Assembly: GCF_018129685.1 (NCBI RefSeq)
Contig: NZ_JAFCLG010000006.1
Location: forward strand, 124,001-188,000
Reading direction: 5' to 3'
From: Bradyrhizobium manausense
GTDB taxonomy: Bacteria > Pseudomonadota > Alphaproteobacteria > Rhizobiales > Xanthobacteraceae
DNA: 64,000 bases
A model generated the notes under the pieces. It saw only the letters and a program-made list of their open reading frames with translations, was not told the DNA's origin and did no database searches. Positions within the stretch are counted from its first letter, which is position 1. Every line of letters begins with the position of its first letter. The position numbers were made by a program, and so were the translations under genes. Positions 45,055-53,344 of this stretch are shown here, piece by piece.

Positions 45055-45070
45055 AAGGCGTGTCAGATAT

Positions 45071-45096
45071 CAACTGCCAGCCAGGGCTGGCAGTTG
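45071..45096. repeat. perfect 12-bp-arm palindrome upstream of the terminator
   Basis: CAACTGCCAGCC (45071-45082) is followed after two bases by its reverse complement GGCTGGCAGTTG (45085-45096). It lies between the PstS-like stop codon and the terminator, so the mRNA would end in two hairpins in series, which often stabilises abundant transcripts. Confidence 0.75.
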
Positions 45097-45109
45097 ATGG
45101 GGCGCGTCG

Positions 45110-46708
45110 TTACGCGCCCGGCGAGACGGCGCTGCAAGCACCGGTGCCGGCGACGTTCATCGCCGACGAACCGGCCGACAGCAGGGTCACTGCAGCGTTG
45201 TACCAGTTCGAGAGGTTGGTCGAGCTGATCGGGGCAAAGCCCTGGCCCGACATGATCGCGGCCGCCGAAGCGTCCGTATAGTGGTAGGTCAGGTAGCTGA
45301 AGATGACGTTCAGGTTGTTCGAGTCAGCCAGACCGGGAGTGTTGGTGTTCTTGAAGCACTGATAGAAGTCGAAATAGGTGAAGCCGACCAGCGGGTAGGC
45401 GTTGATCGACACCGGGTTCGGATTGGTGGTCTGGAGGCTCCAGTTGAGCGTATTGGTGATGTCGTTCGCCTCCGCGACGATCGGCGGGAAGAACGGCACG
45501 GAGGTGTCCATCGCGGCCGTCACGGTCGCGGAGGTCGGCGGGACGAACGCCAGGACGCCAGGAGCACCCGCATTGGCGATGCTGTAGGAGTTCTGGATGT
45601 TCGCGTTCTTCGGACCGGTCGCAACGACCGGCTGGGTGTAGTCGGTCGTCGCGTAGCCGATGGCACCAACCGTCGACTGGATCTTGGCGACAACGCCCGA
45701 GCTGCCCGATGCGGACGTGAAGGTGCCGCCACCCGGGTTGGAGATCGCGACGCCGCACTGGTCGTTGGTGAGATCGGGCCAGTTGTTGACGGTGCTGGCA
45801 CCGACGGCAGCCGCGCTCAGCGGGGCGGTCGCGTTACAGACCGAGGTACCGACGTTGCGGTCGGTCCAGGGGAACTGATACGACGCGACGTGGGAGTCGG
45901 TCTCGTTGTTCGGGCCGGTCACGCCAACGCACTGGGCGATCAGAGCATTGGTGGTGATGAAGTTGGTGCCGCTGCCATCGGAGCGATGGACGACGGTGAT
46001 CGAGCCGGTGCCGAGGGTGGTGCCGCCGTTGAGCGCGGTCAGGATCGGGTTGTTCCACTTGGTGATGTGGCCCGAGAAGATGCCGCAGAGCGCCTGACGC
46101 GACAGGTTGAGACCGCTGCTGCCGCCGGTGGGGGTGGCGTTGGCAATGGTCAGCCCGGTGCTGTTGAACGAGATCGTGGCAGCGCCAGCGAACGCCGGGA
46201 ACTCCAGGATCTTGCCATACTTGCTGGGGCCGCTGATGGCATTGTACTTGGTCACGTCCGAGGCCAGCCACGGGTCGTCGCTGCCGGCAAACTGCAGGGC
46301 CGGGTAGCCGTAGGTCTTGGAGAACGACGAGGTGAACGGCACGGTGTTCGCGGCGCCCGGCGTCTTGAGGCCGGTGCTGGTGTTGGTCGAGGGATCGTGG
46401 TTGGCGAGAGCCTGCTTGCCACCGCCCGAACCAGTCGGAGCGAACAGGATCTGCGCGGTCAGACCGCTGGCGTCGCCCGAAGCGCTCGGGCAGAGCGGCG
46501 AGACCGGCTGCACGACGATGCCGGGATTGAGCGTCTGGTCATCACCGACGCCGTCAGCGGGAATGCCCCAGCAATCCATCAGCAGGCGATAGGTCGGAGC
46601 GGCAAAGGTTGAGCCGCCACCGAAAACCTGCTGGGCGTTTGCACCGCCGGTCAGGCCGAAGCAGCCGAGGGCAACGCCCGCGAGCATGCAAGATTTGAGA
46701 GTCCGCAT
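45110..46708 (-). CDS. secreted PstS-like phosphate-binding-family protein
   Basis: The start is set at ATG 46708 because GGAG lies 9 bases upstream inside the alternative frame (ATG 46723; open to 46765). The 532-residue product has a signal peptide (SCMLAGVALGCFGLTGGANA). Family motifs are QQVFGGGSTFAAPTYRL, LFAPTGSGGGKQALANHD, GIFSGHITKWNNPILTALNG and TVVHRSDGSGTNFITTNALI, the phosphate-binding loops of the PstS/PBP-like_2 family. It is about 190 residues longer than E. coli PstS. No pstCAB genes follow, so it is unlikely to serve an ABC importer here. Some PstS/DING-like proteins are secreted phosphatases. Two downstream hairpins suggest high expression. Confidence 0.88.
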   Translation of the reverse strand: MRTLKSCMLAGVALGCFGLTGGANAQQVFGGGSTFAAPTYRLLMDCWGIPADGVGDDQTLNPGIVVQPVSPLCPSASGDASGLTAQILFAPTGSGGGKQALANHDPSTNTSTGLKTPGAANTVPFTSSFSKTYGYPALQFAGSDDPWLASDVTKYNAISGPSKYGKILEFPAFAGAATISFNSTGLTIANATPTGGSSGLNLSRQALCGIFSGHITKWNNPILTALNGGTTLGTGSITVVHRSDGSGTNFITTNALIAQCVGVTGPNNETDSHVASYQFPWTDRNVGTSVCNATAPLSAAAVGASTVNNWPDLTNDQCGVAISNPGGGTFTSASGSSGVVAKIQSTVGAIGYATTDYTQPVVATGPKNANIQNSYSIANAGAPGVLAFVPPTSATVTAAMDTSVPFFPPIVAEANDITNTLNWSLQTTNPNPVSINAYPLVGFTYFDFYQCFKNTNTPGLADSNNLNVIFSYLTYHYTDASAAAIMSGQGFAPISSTNLSNWYNAAVTLLSAGSSAMNVAGTGACSAVSPGA

Positions 46709-47557
46709 ATCCAAATTCTCCATGGATTTTGTAACGCCCCCGAAACACGTCGTCCTGATCGACAACTTGTGTGGGTGCGCGAACCCTAGGCGTCACTTAT
46801 GATGCTTTATCCTTTGTTTTGTGAATTTATGATAAAACTCACATAACATCGACCACGATGCGCTTTTGCGCGCGCGAAGCCCCCCCGCCGCGCGATGCTT
46901 CGGCAGATGTGATACGCAAAAACCTGTTGATAACGGCAGGGTTGATAAAGGGCGCGCACCGCCCGCATTTTCCGAGTGTCATTGCAATCTTTGCCGCACG
47001 AGTCATCGACCAAATAAGGTGATTCTGGTGGATTGTCCGGCAAGATCGACGCTAAGCCCGATCGCAACAGCATCGTCTCCATCTTGGGTTCGCATCCGCG
47101 CAAGAGCGATTGACGCATCAAGCTCGCGGCGCAAGGAACCCTTGGCTTTGATTCGCAAGATCATCCCTGGCACGCGCCGCATCAACATAACGTCGACGCA
47201 CGCATATCATATCTCCAGTACCAGATTTCCATGTGAGCGCTTGACGCGCTCGGTTGGGCGCTAACCGATACAGCGCGCTATCCGCAAAGCCAGGCCCAAC
47301 GCGATACCGCCCACCGGTGAGGATCGCGCAGCGAGGGATGCAGCTGTTCTGGGACGCAGTCGTGCTGCAAAATCAGCCACGACGCCACGTCACAGCGCTG
47401 AAACATTGATTTGCTTCGATATCATCCAGTGGATCACACTGAGCGCCCTCAAATGACCGTCGTTGAGCAGCTGTCGTTTGTCGCGCGCCGTGTCCCGCAT
47501 CAATCGTTTCCAATATCATAGGCCGGGTGCCGCGCGGTGTCCTGAAGAGGTGGGTCG
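46709..47557. other. 849-bp region without a convincing gene
   Basis: It separates the PstS-like gene (minus) from the plus-strand EPS cluster. Open frames of 95-132 codons occur on both strands but have no protein-like composition and no ribosome binding sites. The AT-rich stretch at about 46795-46855 is the probable promoter of the PstS-like gene. The promoter of the EPS cluster should lie between about 47,350 and 47,540. No clear PHO box was found. Confidence 0.45.
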
Positions 47558-48655
47558 ATGGGAGACCAGGCTGTTGGCGTCCGGACGGTATCGGCGGAGA
47601 CTCTGCAAACCATATCGGATATCTGGACTCGCGCGCTTGGCCCGAAGGGCCGAGGCGCAAATGCGAGCCTCCTTCATATCGGCGTCGGTACGAAACGGAT
47701 TCTGCGTCTTCTGGACGAGATCGAGTCTGCCTTTGGCGTGAAATTACCGATTGGCGTTGCCCTGAAACTGGGAACCGTCGAGGCGCTCGCCGGTGCCGTC
47801 AAAGCCCGCCGCTGGCCGGGGCCGTCTCCGCTCGTGCTCTTGAAGGATGGCAGCGACGATCATCCGCCGCTCTATCTCATCGCGGGAGCGTGGGGGATCA
47901 TTCTCGAAACCTGCAACCTGGCCTTGGCGATCAATCATCCCGGCAAAACCTGGGGCCTCCAGCCGCCTGGCTTCGATGGCGACGAGGCCTCGCTCGATTC
48001 CATTCAAGCCATGGCGTCCCACTACGTTGAGCACACCTCACGGGCGAATGATCATCCGGTCAACGTCATCGGGTTTTCGTTCGGAGGACTGATCGCGCTG
48101 GAGATGGGACGCTTGCTTCACCATCACAATCGCAAGATTGGATTGATCGGCCTGATCGATACCCCGCTCGCCGAAAGGCGCTGGCCGCTCGCGACGCGGA
48201 CCCGCTATTTGTGGGCACGCAGCAAAGCGAGGTTGCACGGGCTTCTCAAGGTTCATGGCGAAAGACGGGCGGATGCGATCCGAAACATGCTGCGGCCGCT
48301 CCGAAATCGAATCCTCGGAGCAGTTTTCAATCGTCCCGTGTTCGCAAGCGCCTATCAACCAACCCTCGATATCAGGCTCAAAGCCGTGCTGGATCGCATT
48401 ATCATGGCGAACGAGAAATACATCCCGACCGCGATCGATATTCCGATTGTCCTGTTCAAGGCCACACCGGACTCCAGCGACCTCGTCGATGCGGAAGAGA
48501 TCTGGCGACCCTACATTCGGGCTCTCGACGTGGTCGTGGTTGAAGGCCGCCACGGAAACATGATCCGGCCGCCACTGGTGAAGGGCCTCGCCGCGGCAAT
48601 TGCCGATCGCCTGAACGGACCGGCCGACAAGGGAGACCGATCTGCGCCATTGTAA
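47558..48655 (+). CDS. carrier-thioesterase didomain protein with degenerate carrier site
   Basis: The 365-residue product starts at ATG 47558 with AGAGGTGG before it. Residues about 15-90 resemble an NRPS/PKS carrier domain: LLHIGVGTKRILRLLDEIES then AFGVKLPIGVALKLGTVEAL. At the phosphopantetheine position the usual GGxS is GVGT, so no serine is available for modification. Residues about 100-350 are a type I thioesterase alpha/beta-hydrolase: PPLYLIAGAWG, NVIGFSFGGLIALEMG (nucleophile Ser in GFSFG) and VEGRHGNMI with the catalytic His. It is the first gene of the EPS cluster. A role in acyl or pyruvyl transfer to the polysaccharide is speculative. Confidence 0.82.
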   Translation: MGDQAVGVRTVSAETLQTISDIWTRALGPKGRGANASLLHIGVGTKRILRLLDEIESAFGVKLPIGVALKLGTVEALAGAVKARRWPGPSPLVLLKDGSDDHPPLYLIAGAWGIILETCNLALAINHPGKTWGLQPPGFDGDEASLDSIQAMASHYVEHTSRANDHPVNVIGFSFGGLIALEMGRLLHHHNRKIGLIGLIDTPLAERRWPLATRTRYLWARSKARLHGLLKVHGERRADAIRNMLRPLRNRILGAVFNRPVFASAYQPTLDIRLKAVLDRIIMANEKYIPTAIDIPIVLFKATPDSSDLVDAEEIWRPYIRALDVVVVEGRHGNMIRPPLVKGLAAAIADRLNGPADKGDRSAPL

Positions 48656-48831
48656 CAAGTGGCGTGTTCATGAATCCGTCGTTCTTGCATCACAGTCACG
48701 TTGCACTCGTTTCGTTTAAGTTAGCGTGAGACCGACTTGGAACCCAAGCGATCGCGTAGCGGATTGCCCACCGCTTTCAATGGGTTGTGGTTGCAAGTGT
48801 CGGCAGAACCAATGGTCTGTGTGGGGTAAAG

Positions 48832-49800
48832 ATGAACGTTGCGATATCGCGAGCTAATGTTGCAGGCCGTTACATGATCGCAGTGGCCCTCTCAACCGCG
48901 GCAATCGTGTCGGCACCAGCATCGAGCCTCGGGCAAACTCTCGCGGCCGATCCCCTTCAAGCCCAAATCGTGGCGCTCGACCCGGTGCTGACACAGCCCA
49001 AGAGCGATCCCGTCATCGCGAAGGTCGACAACGTCGAAATCCGTCAGAGCGACCTCGCATTGGCCGAGGAATTCCTCAGCAGGGGCCAGCCGCGAGAGGA
49101 GGAGGCCAAACGCGAGAATCTGCTGCATTTCTTGACAGACATGGTCATCATGTCCAATGCGGCCCAGAAGCGCGACATCGCTGACGAGGCGGATATGCAG
49201 CGCATTCAGCACCGTGTGGAATTTGCACGCAAGAAGGCGCTGATGGACACGCTGCTGCAGAAGACCGCACGTGCGGCAGTCACGGATGAGGCGGTGCGTG
49301 CTGCATATCGCGAAGCCGTGTCCAAGACCCCAGCCGAGACCGAACTCCGCCTGCGCAGCATCGTATTTCTTTTCAAGGACGAGGCGGGAGCTAAGGCTGC
49401 CGAGGACAAGGCCAAAGCTGCCTACGAGCGTATTGTCCATGGCGAAGACTTCATTGCCGTAGCCGGCGAGATGTCCGAGAGCCCAGCCGGCAAGCAGAAT
49501 GGAGGAGATCTCGGCTATTTGTCGCGCGCCACGATGGGTCAGGAATTCGCCGACGCGACCTTCGCCCTCGATAGCGGCGGCGTCTCCCATCCGGTGAAGA
49601 CGAACTTCGGCTGGTTTGTTCTCAAAGTCGAAGACAAGCGGACGCGCGAACCGATCTCGTTTGAAGCCGTGCGCGACAAGCTTGAGACGATGATCGCTCG
49701 CAAAGCGGAGCTGCAACTCATCGCCGATCTGCGCTCGGAGGCAAAGATCGAGATGCTGGACACGCCTGGCGCACAAGCGCCGACCGAAGCAGCGAAGTAG
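48832..49800 (+). CDS. parvulin-type peptidyl-prolyl isomerase (EpsD-like)
   Basis: A 322-residue protein from ATG 48832 (GTG 48787 possible). Signal peptide (IAVALSTAAIVSAPASSLGQ), SurA-N-like helices (about 60-160) and a parvulin domain (about 175-275) with ETELRLRSIVFLFKDEAGAK, MSESPAGKQNGGDLGYLSRA and SHPVKTNFGWFVLKVEDKR. Such isomerases, called EpsD, recur in exopolysaccharide clusters. Its stop overlaps the start of the flippase gene by one base. Paralogous in type to the parvulin at 17176. Confidence 0.92.
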   Translation: MNVAISRANVAGRYMIAVALSTAAIVSAPASSLGQTLAADPLQAQIVALDPVLTQPKSDPVIAKVDNVEIRQSDLALAEEFLSRGQPREEEAKRENLLHFLTDMVIMSNAAQKRDIADEADMQRIQHRVEFARKKALMDTLLQKTARAAVTDEAVRAAYREAVSKTPAETELRLRSIVFLFKDEAGAKAAEDKAKAAYERIVHGEDFIAVAGEMSESPAGKQNGGDLGYLSRATMGQEFADATFALDSGGVSHPVKTNFGWFVLKVEDKRTREPISFEAVRDKLETMIARKAELQLIADLRSEAKIEMLDTPGAQAPTEAAK

Positions 49801-51092
49801 TGGCACAAATCCGTCGTGACGGCCGATGGGCCCGCATTCTGAACATTGGATTGCTGATTGGCGGTTTCGGTCTCGGCCAGGGATCAATCTTCGCCGCTCA
49901 AACCTGGCTGGTCGCGCGAAGTGAACTCGACCTACTTGCGGCATTCGGAACGCACTTCTCGTTCGCCGTTCTTGGAGCGATGTTCGTGGACGCGGGCGCG
50001 ATCACGGTTCTCGCGCGCCATGTTGCCCACCTTGCCGGCGGTCACGAGTCGAGGAAAGACATCTCGCTGATCTTCTGGGAAACTAGCCTGGTCAGGCTCG
50101 TCCTGGCCTTGCTCACCATCCTCGGTGGCACGATCTACGCCGTAACGATCTCGATGGAGCCGTTTACGTCGCTCTATGTTCTGCTGGCCTCTCCCGGCTT
50201 CGTGTTATGCGCGGTCAACGCGGCGGGCATGCTTGACGGACTGAAGCTCAGCGGGGTGAGCGGGCTGACTGGATCCATCATTTATGTTGCATCAGCACTC
50301 GCGCTGATTTTCGCGCCACATGTCTCACGAGCGATGGCCGGGGCGGTGCTTGGTGGCGCGTTCTCCATCGGCAACCTGCTCACAGTCCTCGTGCAGTGGG
50401 GTGTATTGGACCGGCATGGACTGCGCCCCGCCTCCCCCGAATTCACACGCAATGGGCTGACGAGATCAACCAAAAACGGCCTCGCCATGCTCTGCGGTAC
50501 TCTGCCGGGTCAACTCTACTTCCGTTTCCAGCTGCTGTTGAGCACGACCTTCCTCGGCAGCGAAACCACGGCATTTCTCCTGTACGCGAAGCAGATTATT
50601 TCCGGCGTGACACAGCTCATCGGCTTTGTCTTGCGCGTCGAGTTTCCCGCCCTGGTGCAGGTGTTCTCCCAACCCGACAAACACAATTTCGCAACGATTT
50701 TCGGCGCGCAGAAGATCGCAACTTTTCTCGCAGTTGGTTCGACGATTGCGACATTGTTCGCCGGCGTTGGCCTGACGTTCGCGAATCAGCGCAACTTCTC
50801 CGAGGTCGGATGGCTGCTCATCGCGTTCTCTCCGACCATCCTGACAATATCGACGATGTGGATCGTGGCGCAGGCGCTCGCCGCCCTTAGCCGTTATACC
50901 GTCCTTGCCTTCATCATTGCCGTATTCGCCGCGGTCGGAATGGCGGTCAGCTATCTGACGCTGTCGAAGTATGGCGTCTACGCATTCATCGCCGGGGACA
51001 TGGCCTCCCACGCGACGGGAATCATACTTCTCTATTTATTCCTGCGCGAACAGAAGAGCGACGGTTCGCTCGTAGCAGCCCAGGGCCCATGA
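49800..51092 (+). CDS. Wzx-like polysaccharide flippase
   Basis: A 430-residue polytopic membrane protein with about 12 hydrophobic helices, of the PST/MATE polysaccharide-transport group. The start is GTG 49800, sharing the G of the preceding TAG stop. Representative helices are LLIGGFGLGQGSIFAAQTWL, FAVLGAMFVDAGAITVLARH and LVRLVLALLTILGGTIYAVT. It should flip lipid-linked EPS repeat units across the inner membrane. It overlaps the next open frame by 4 bases (ATGA). Confidence 0.9.
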   Translation: MAQIRRDGRWARILNIGLLIGGFGLGQGSIFAAQTWLVARSELDLLAAFGTHFSFAVLGAMFVDAGAITVLARHVAHLAGGHESRKDISLIFWETSLVRLVLALLTILGGTIYAVTISMEPFTSLYVLLASPGFVLCAVNAAGMLDGLKLSGVSGLTGSIIYVASALALIFAPHVSRAMAGAVLGGAFSIGNLLTVLVQWGVLDRHGLRPASPEFTRNGLTRSTKNGLAMLCGTLPGQLYFRFQLLLSTTFLGSETTAFLLYAKQIISGVTQLIGFVLRVEFPALVQVFSQPDKHNFATIFGAQKIATFLAVGSTIATLFAGVGLTFANQRNFSEVGWLLIAFSPTILTISTMWIVAQALAALSRYTVLAFIIAVFAAVGMAVSYLTLSKYGVYAFIAGDMASHATGIILLYLFLREQKSDGSLVAAQGP

Positions 51093-51469
51093 GCGTCGCG
51101 ATGTCCTCCTCACCGCACTTATCTCCGGAACTGACCAATCCACTCTCCGCGGGTTCCAAGAGCTATGAGACGGCGACACGACCCATGTTCTATGTCGGTT
51201 ACTACCTGCTGTGCTGCATATTCGCGGCAGAACCTTTTGCCATCATCCTCACGCTTCCGGCATTTGCACTCTGTTGTTTCAACATTTCTAGGATCAGAAG
51301 CAACTGCGCGAAGCTTGAGGACATGATCCGGTTCGTCACGTACGTGCGCTTTGCGATCGCGCCATGGCAACCGCTTCGGTTGGGTTGTTTCCAGGCTATC
51401 CTAACCCGCCTGCTCTGCAATCGAACTGCTCCCCTGTTCAACCCTGGTGCCGCGGTTCTGGTGAGATAA
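51089..51469 (+). pseudogene. probable remnant of a Wzy-type polysaccharide polymerase
   Basis: A 126-codon frame, translationally coupled to the flippase. It starts like a polymerase N-terminus: a short soluble lead, hydrophobic helices (MFYVGYYLLCCIFAAEPFAI, LTLPAFALCCFNI) and FVTYVRFAIAPWQPLRLGCF, a motif of the kind found in Wzy/O-antigen polymerases. These have 400 or more residues with about 10-12 helices. Here only two helices are present. The last 22 residues look out of register with any membrane protein, and the next gene starts 2 bases after the stop. An internal deletion is the simplest reading. A genuine small membrane protein is the alternative. Confidence 0.5.
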
Positions 51470-51470
51470 G

Positions 51471-52628
51471 ATGGGTCGTGAAACGCGCATACGCGTATTG
51501 GTCGTCGTCGGATCGACATCTCGTGTAGGCGCGGGTGTCGCGCAATCTGCCCGTTTGCTCGCGCAAGCCGCCTCTACACGCGGGGCGGAGATCGAGGTCT
51601 TGACGCTTGACGACCCCCACTATCAGGACGATTTGCCGAACTGGGCGCCGCTGGCTGTGCGCGCATTTCCGGCGATCGGGCCCAAAAGATATGGGTTTTC
51701 ACTTGGCCTGCTGGTTGCGGCTCTGCGATCGAATGCCGAGCTTGTGCATGTCCACGGCGTGTGGATGTTCCAATGCCTCGCCATTCTCGTGTGGGCACTG
51801 CTGCGACGGAAGCCGTACATTGTTACGCCACACGGCATGCTTGAGGACTGGATACGCAAACGGTCTCCAATCTTGAAGCGATTGATTTCATCCACCTATC
51901 AAGATCGATTTCTCAGGGGTGCCGCGACGCTCCATCTGCTCACCGAGAAAGAGCGGACCGACGTTGCCGAGTTTTCGGAGGACGGGCGCGCGACAGTCGT
52001 ACCCAACTGCGTCGAACCATTCGAAACGCTGCCGGGGCCGCCCGGTTGGTGGAATCAGGAATTTGACGGACGCGACGTCTATCTATTTTTCGGTCGAATC
52101 CATGAAAAAAAGGGCTGCATGGAGCTGTGCTCGGCCTGGGACGCCTTATGCTCGATCGATTCTTCCTTCCGCGAACGTTCCTTGCTGGTATTTTGTGGGT
52201 GGAATGATGGATTGCGCGGGTTTGAGGACCGCGTCGCTGAAATGATGGCGCGACATGGCAACGCCGCTTTCCCGGGTCCGCAATATGGCCAAGACAAACA
52301 GCGGTCGTTCGCCGCGGCAAGTTTCTTTGTGTTGCCGTCGAAGAGCGAAGGCCTTCCGATGAGTGTCTTGGAGGCCTGGGCCGCTGGAAAGCCAACACTG
52401 ATGACCGCGGCGTGCAACCTCGCGATTGGTTTCGAGGCTGGCGCGGCTCTCGAAATTGGCGAGGACGAGGACGGAATACGGGACGGGCTGACGAGCGCAT
52501 CTTCGTTGACGCCGGAGCGGCGGCTCGCGATGGCAGCAGCGGCCCGATCTTTGGTCATCGAGCGATACAGCATGCCGGCTGTCGCAGCCAGAATTACGGA
52601 AATGTATCGTGAAGCCTTGTCACGATAG
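51471..52628 (+). CDS. GT4 glycosyltransferase
   Basis: A 385-residue cytoplasmic or peripheral-membrane enzyme with two Rossmann domains. The N-terminal domain has GVAQSARLLAQAA and the HVHGVWMFQ loop; the C-terminal domain has DVYLFFGRIHEKKGCMEL, PSKSEGLPMSVLEAWAAGKP (the E-x7-E motif binding the sugar nucleotide) and a short acidic tail. It would add a hexose to the lipid-linked EPS repeat unit. The start lies 2 bases after the preceding frame. Confidence 0.94.
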   Translation: MGRETRIRVLVVVGSTSRVGAGVAQSARLLAQAASTRGAEIEVLTLDDPHYQDDLPNWAPLAVRAFPAIGPKRYGFSLGLLVAALRSNAELVHVHGVWMFQCLAILVWALLRRKPYIVTPHGMLEDWIRKRSPILKRLISSTYQDRFLRGAATLHLLTEKERTDVAEFSEDGRATVVPNCVEPFETLPGPPGWWNQEFDGRDVYLFFGRIHEKKGCMELCSAWDALCSIDSSFRERSLLVFCGWNDGLRGFEDRVAEMMARHGNAAFPGPQYGQDKQRSFAAASFFVLPSKSEGLPMSVLEAWAAGKPTLMTAACNLAIGFEAGAALEIGEDEDGIRDGLTSASSLTPERRLAMAAAARSLVIERYSMPAVAARITEMYREALSR

Positions 52629-52717
52629 AGCATCATCAAGATCGAGCCGATCTGTCCGATGCGGTCTGTCGCAGTTCGGCCAGCTATCCAACTGTCCAAC
52701 CAATTCGCGCGGTCAAA

Positions 52718-53311
52718 ATGAACATCGTGGACGCCAGTAAGAGTGAGCCTTGGCGCGGCGGCGCAAGTTTCACGCTGGGCAACCGCATCTATCGTCTTGT
52801 CTGGACGATGACCTGGCGGCTGCTGGCGTCTTGGACACCGCCATTTCTATACGGCTGGCGCCGACTGCTGCTGCGCCTGTTCGGCGCGAAGGTGGCGTCC
52901 ACGGCGCACATTTATTCGAGTGCTCAAATCTGGTCCCCTCTCAATCTCGAGGTCGGCGAGTTTGCCTGCATCGGACCCAAAGTGATCGTGTATTCGATGG
53001 CGCGAGTCACCTTCGCACCCCATTCACTTGCATCGCAAGGCGCCCATATTTGCGCAGGCACTCACGATATCGAGGATGTGCATTTTCAGCTTGGTGCGTC
53101 GCCCATCGTCGTGGGTTACCGCGCCTGGATCGCCGCTGAAGCGTTTGTCGGACCAGGGGTTACGGTCGGCGATGGAGCGGTGCTGGGTGCGCGAGGCTGT
53201 GCATTTCGGGATCTCGAACCGTGGACGGTCTATGTCGGCAACCCGGCGCGTGCGATTAAACCTCGAAATGTGCGGTTCGCCGATGATGTGAGCAAGGCAT
53301 CGCAATGTTGA
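52718..53311 (+). CDS. WcaF-like sugar O-acetyltransferase (left-handed beta-helix)
   Basis: A 197-residue protein. After an N-terminal helix (WRLLASWTPPFLYGWRRLLL) come hexapeptide repeats: IYSSAQIWSPLNLEVGEFAC, IGPKVIVYSMARVTFAPHSL, the loop HICAGTHDIEDVHFQLGASP and VGPGVTVGDGAVLGARGCAF. This is the pattern of colanic-acid type acetyltransferases that use acetyl-CoA. It likely decorates the EPS repeat unit. Confidence 0.93.
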   Translation: MNIVDASKSEPWRGGASFTLGNRIYRLVWTMTWRLLASWTPPFLYGWRRLLLRLFGAKVASTAHIYSSAQIWSPLNLEVGEFACIGPKVIVYSMARVTFAPHSLASQGAHICAGTHDIEDVHFQLGASPIVVGYRAWIAAEAFVGPGVTVGDGAVLGARGCAFRDLEPWTVYVGNPARAIKPRNVRFADDVSKASQC

Positions 53312-53344
53312 AGATCACATCCATTTCAGCAGACCGGATGGGCC

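Noticed and set aside
46800-46850. Possible PHO box upstream of the PstS-like gene
   Set aside because: Best alignment (TTATCATAAATTCACA region on the minus strand) matches only about 10 of 18 consensus bases; not enough to claim a site.
46866-47264. 132-codon frame in the gap before the EPS cluster
   Set aside because: No ribosome binding site, no hydrophobic pattern or family motif, and composition like random GC-rich sequence.
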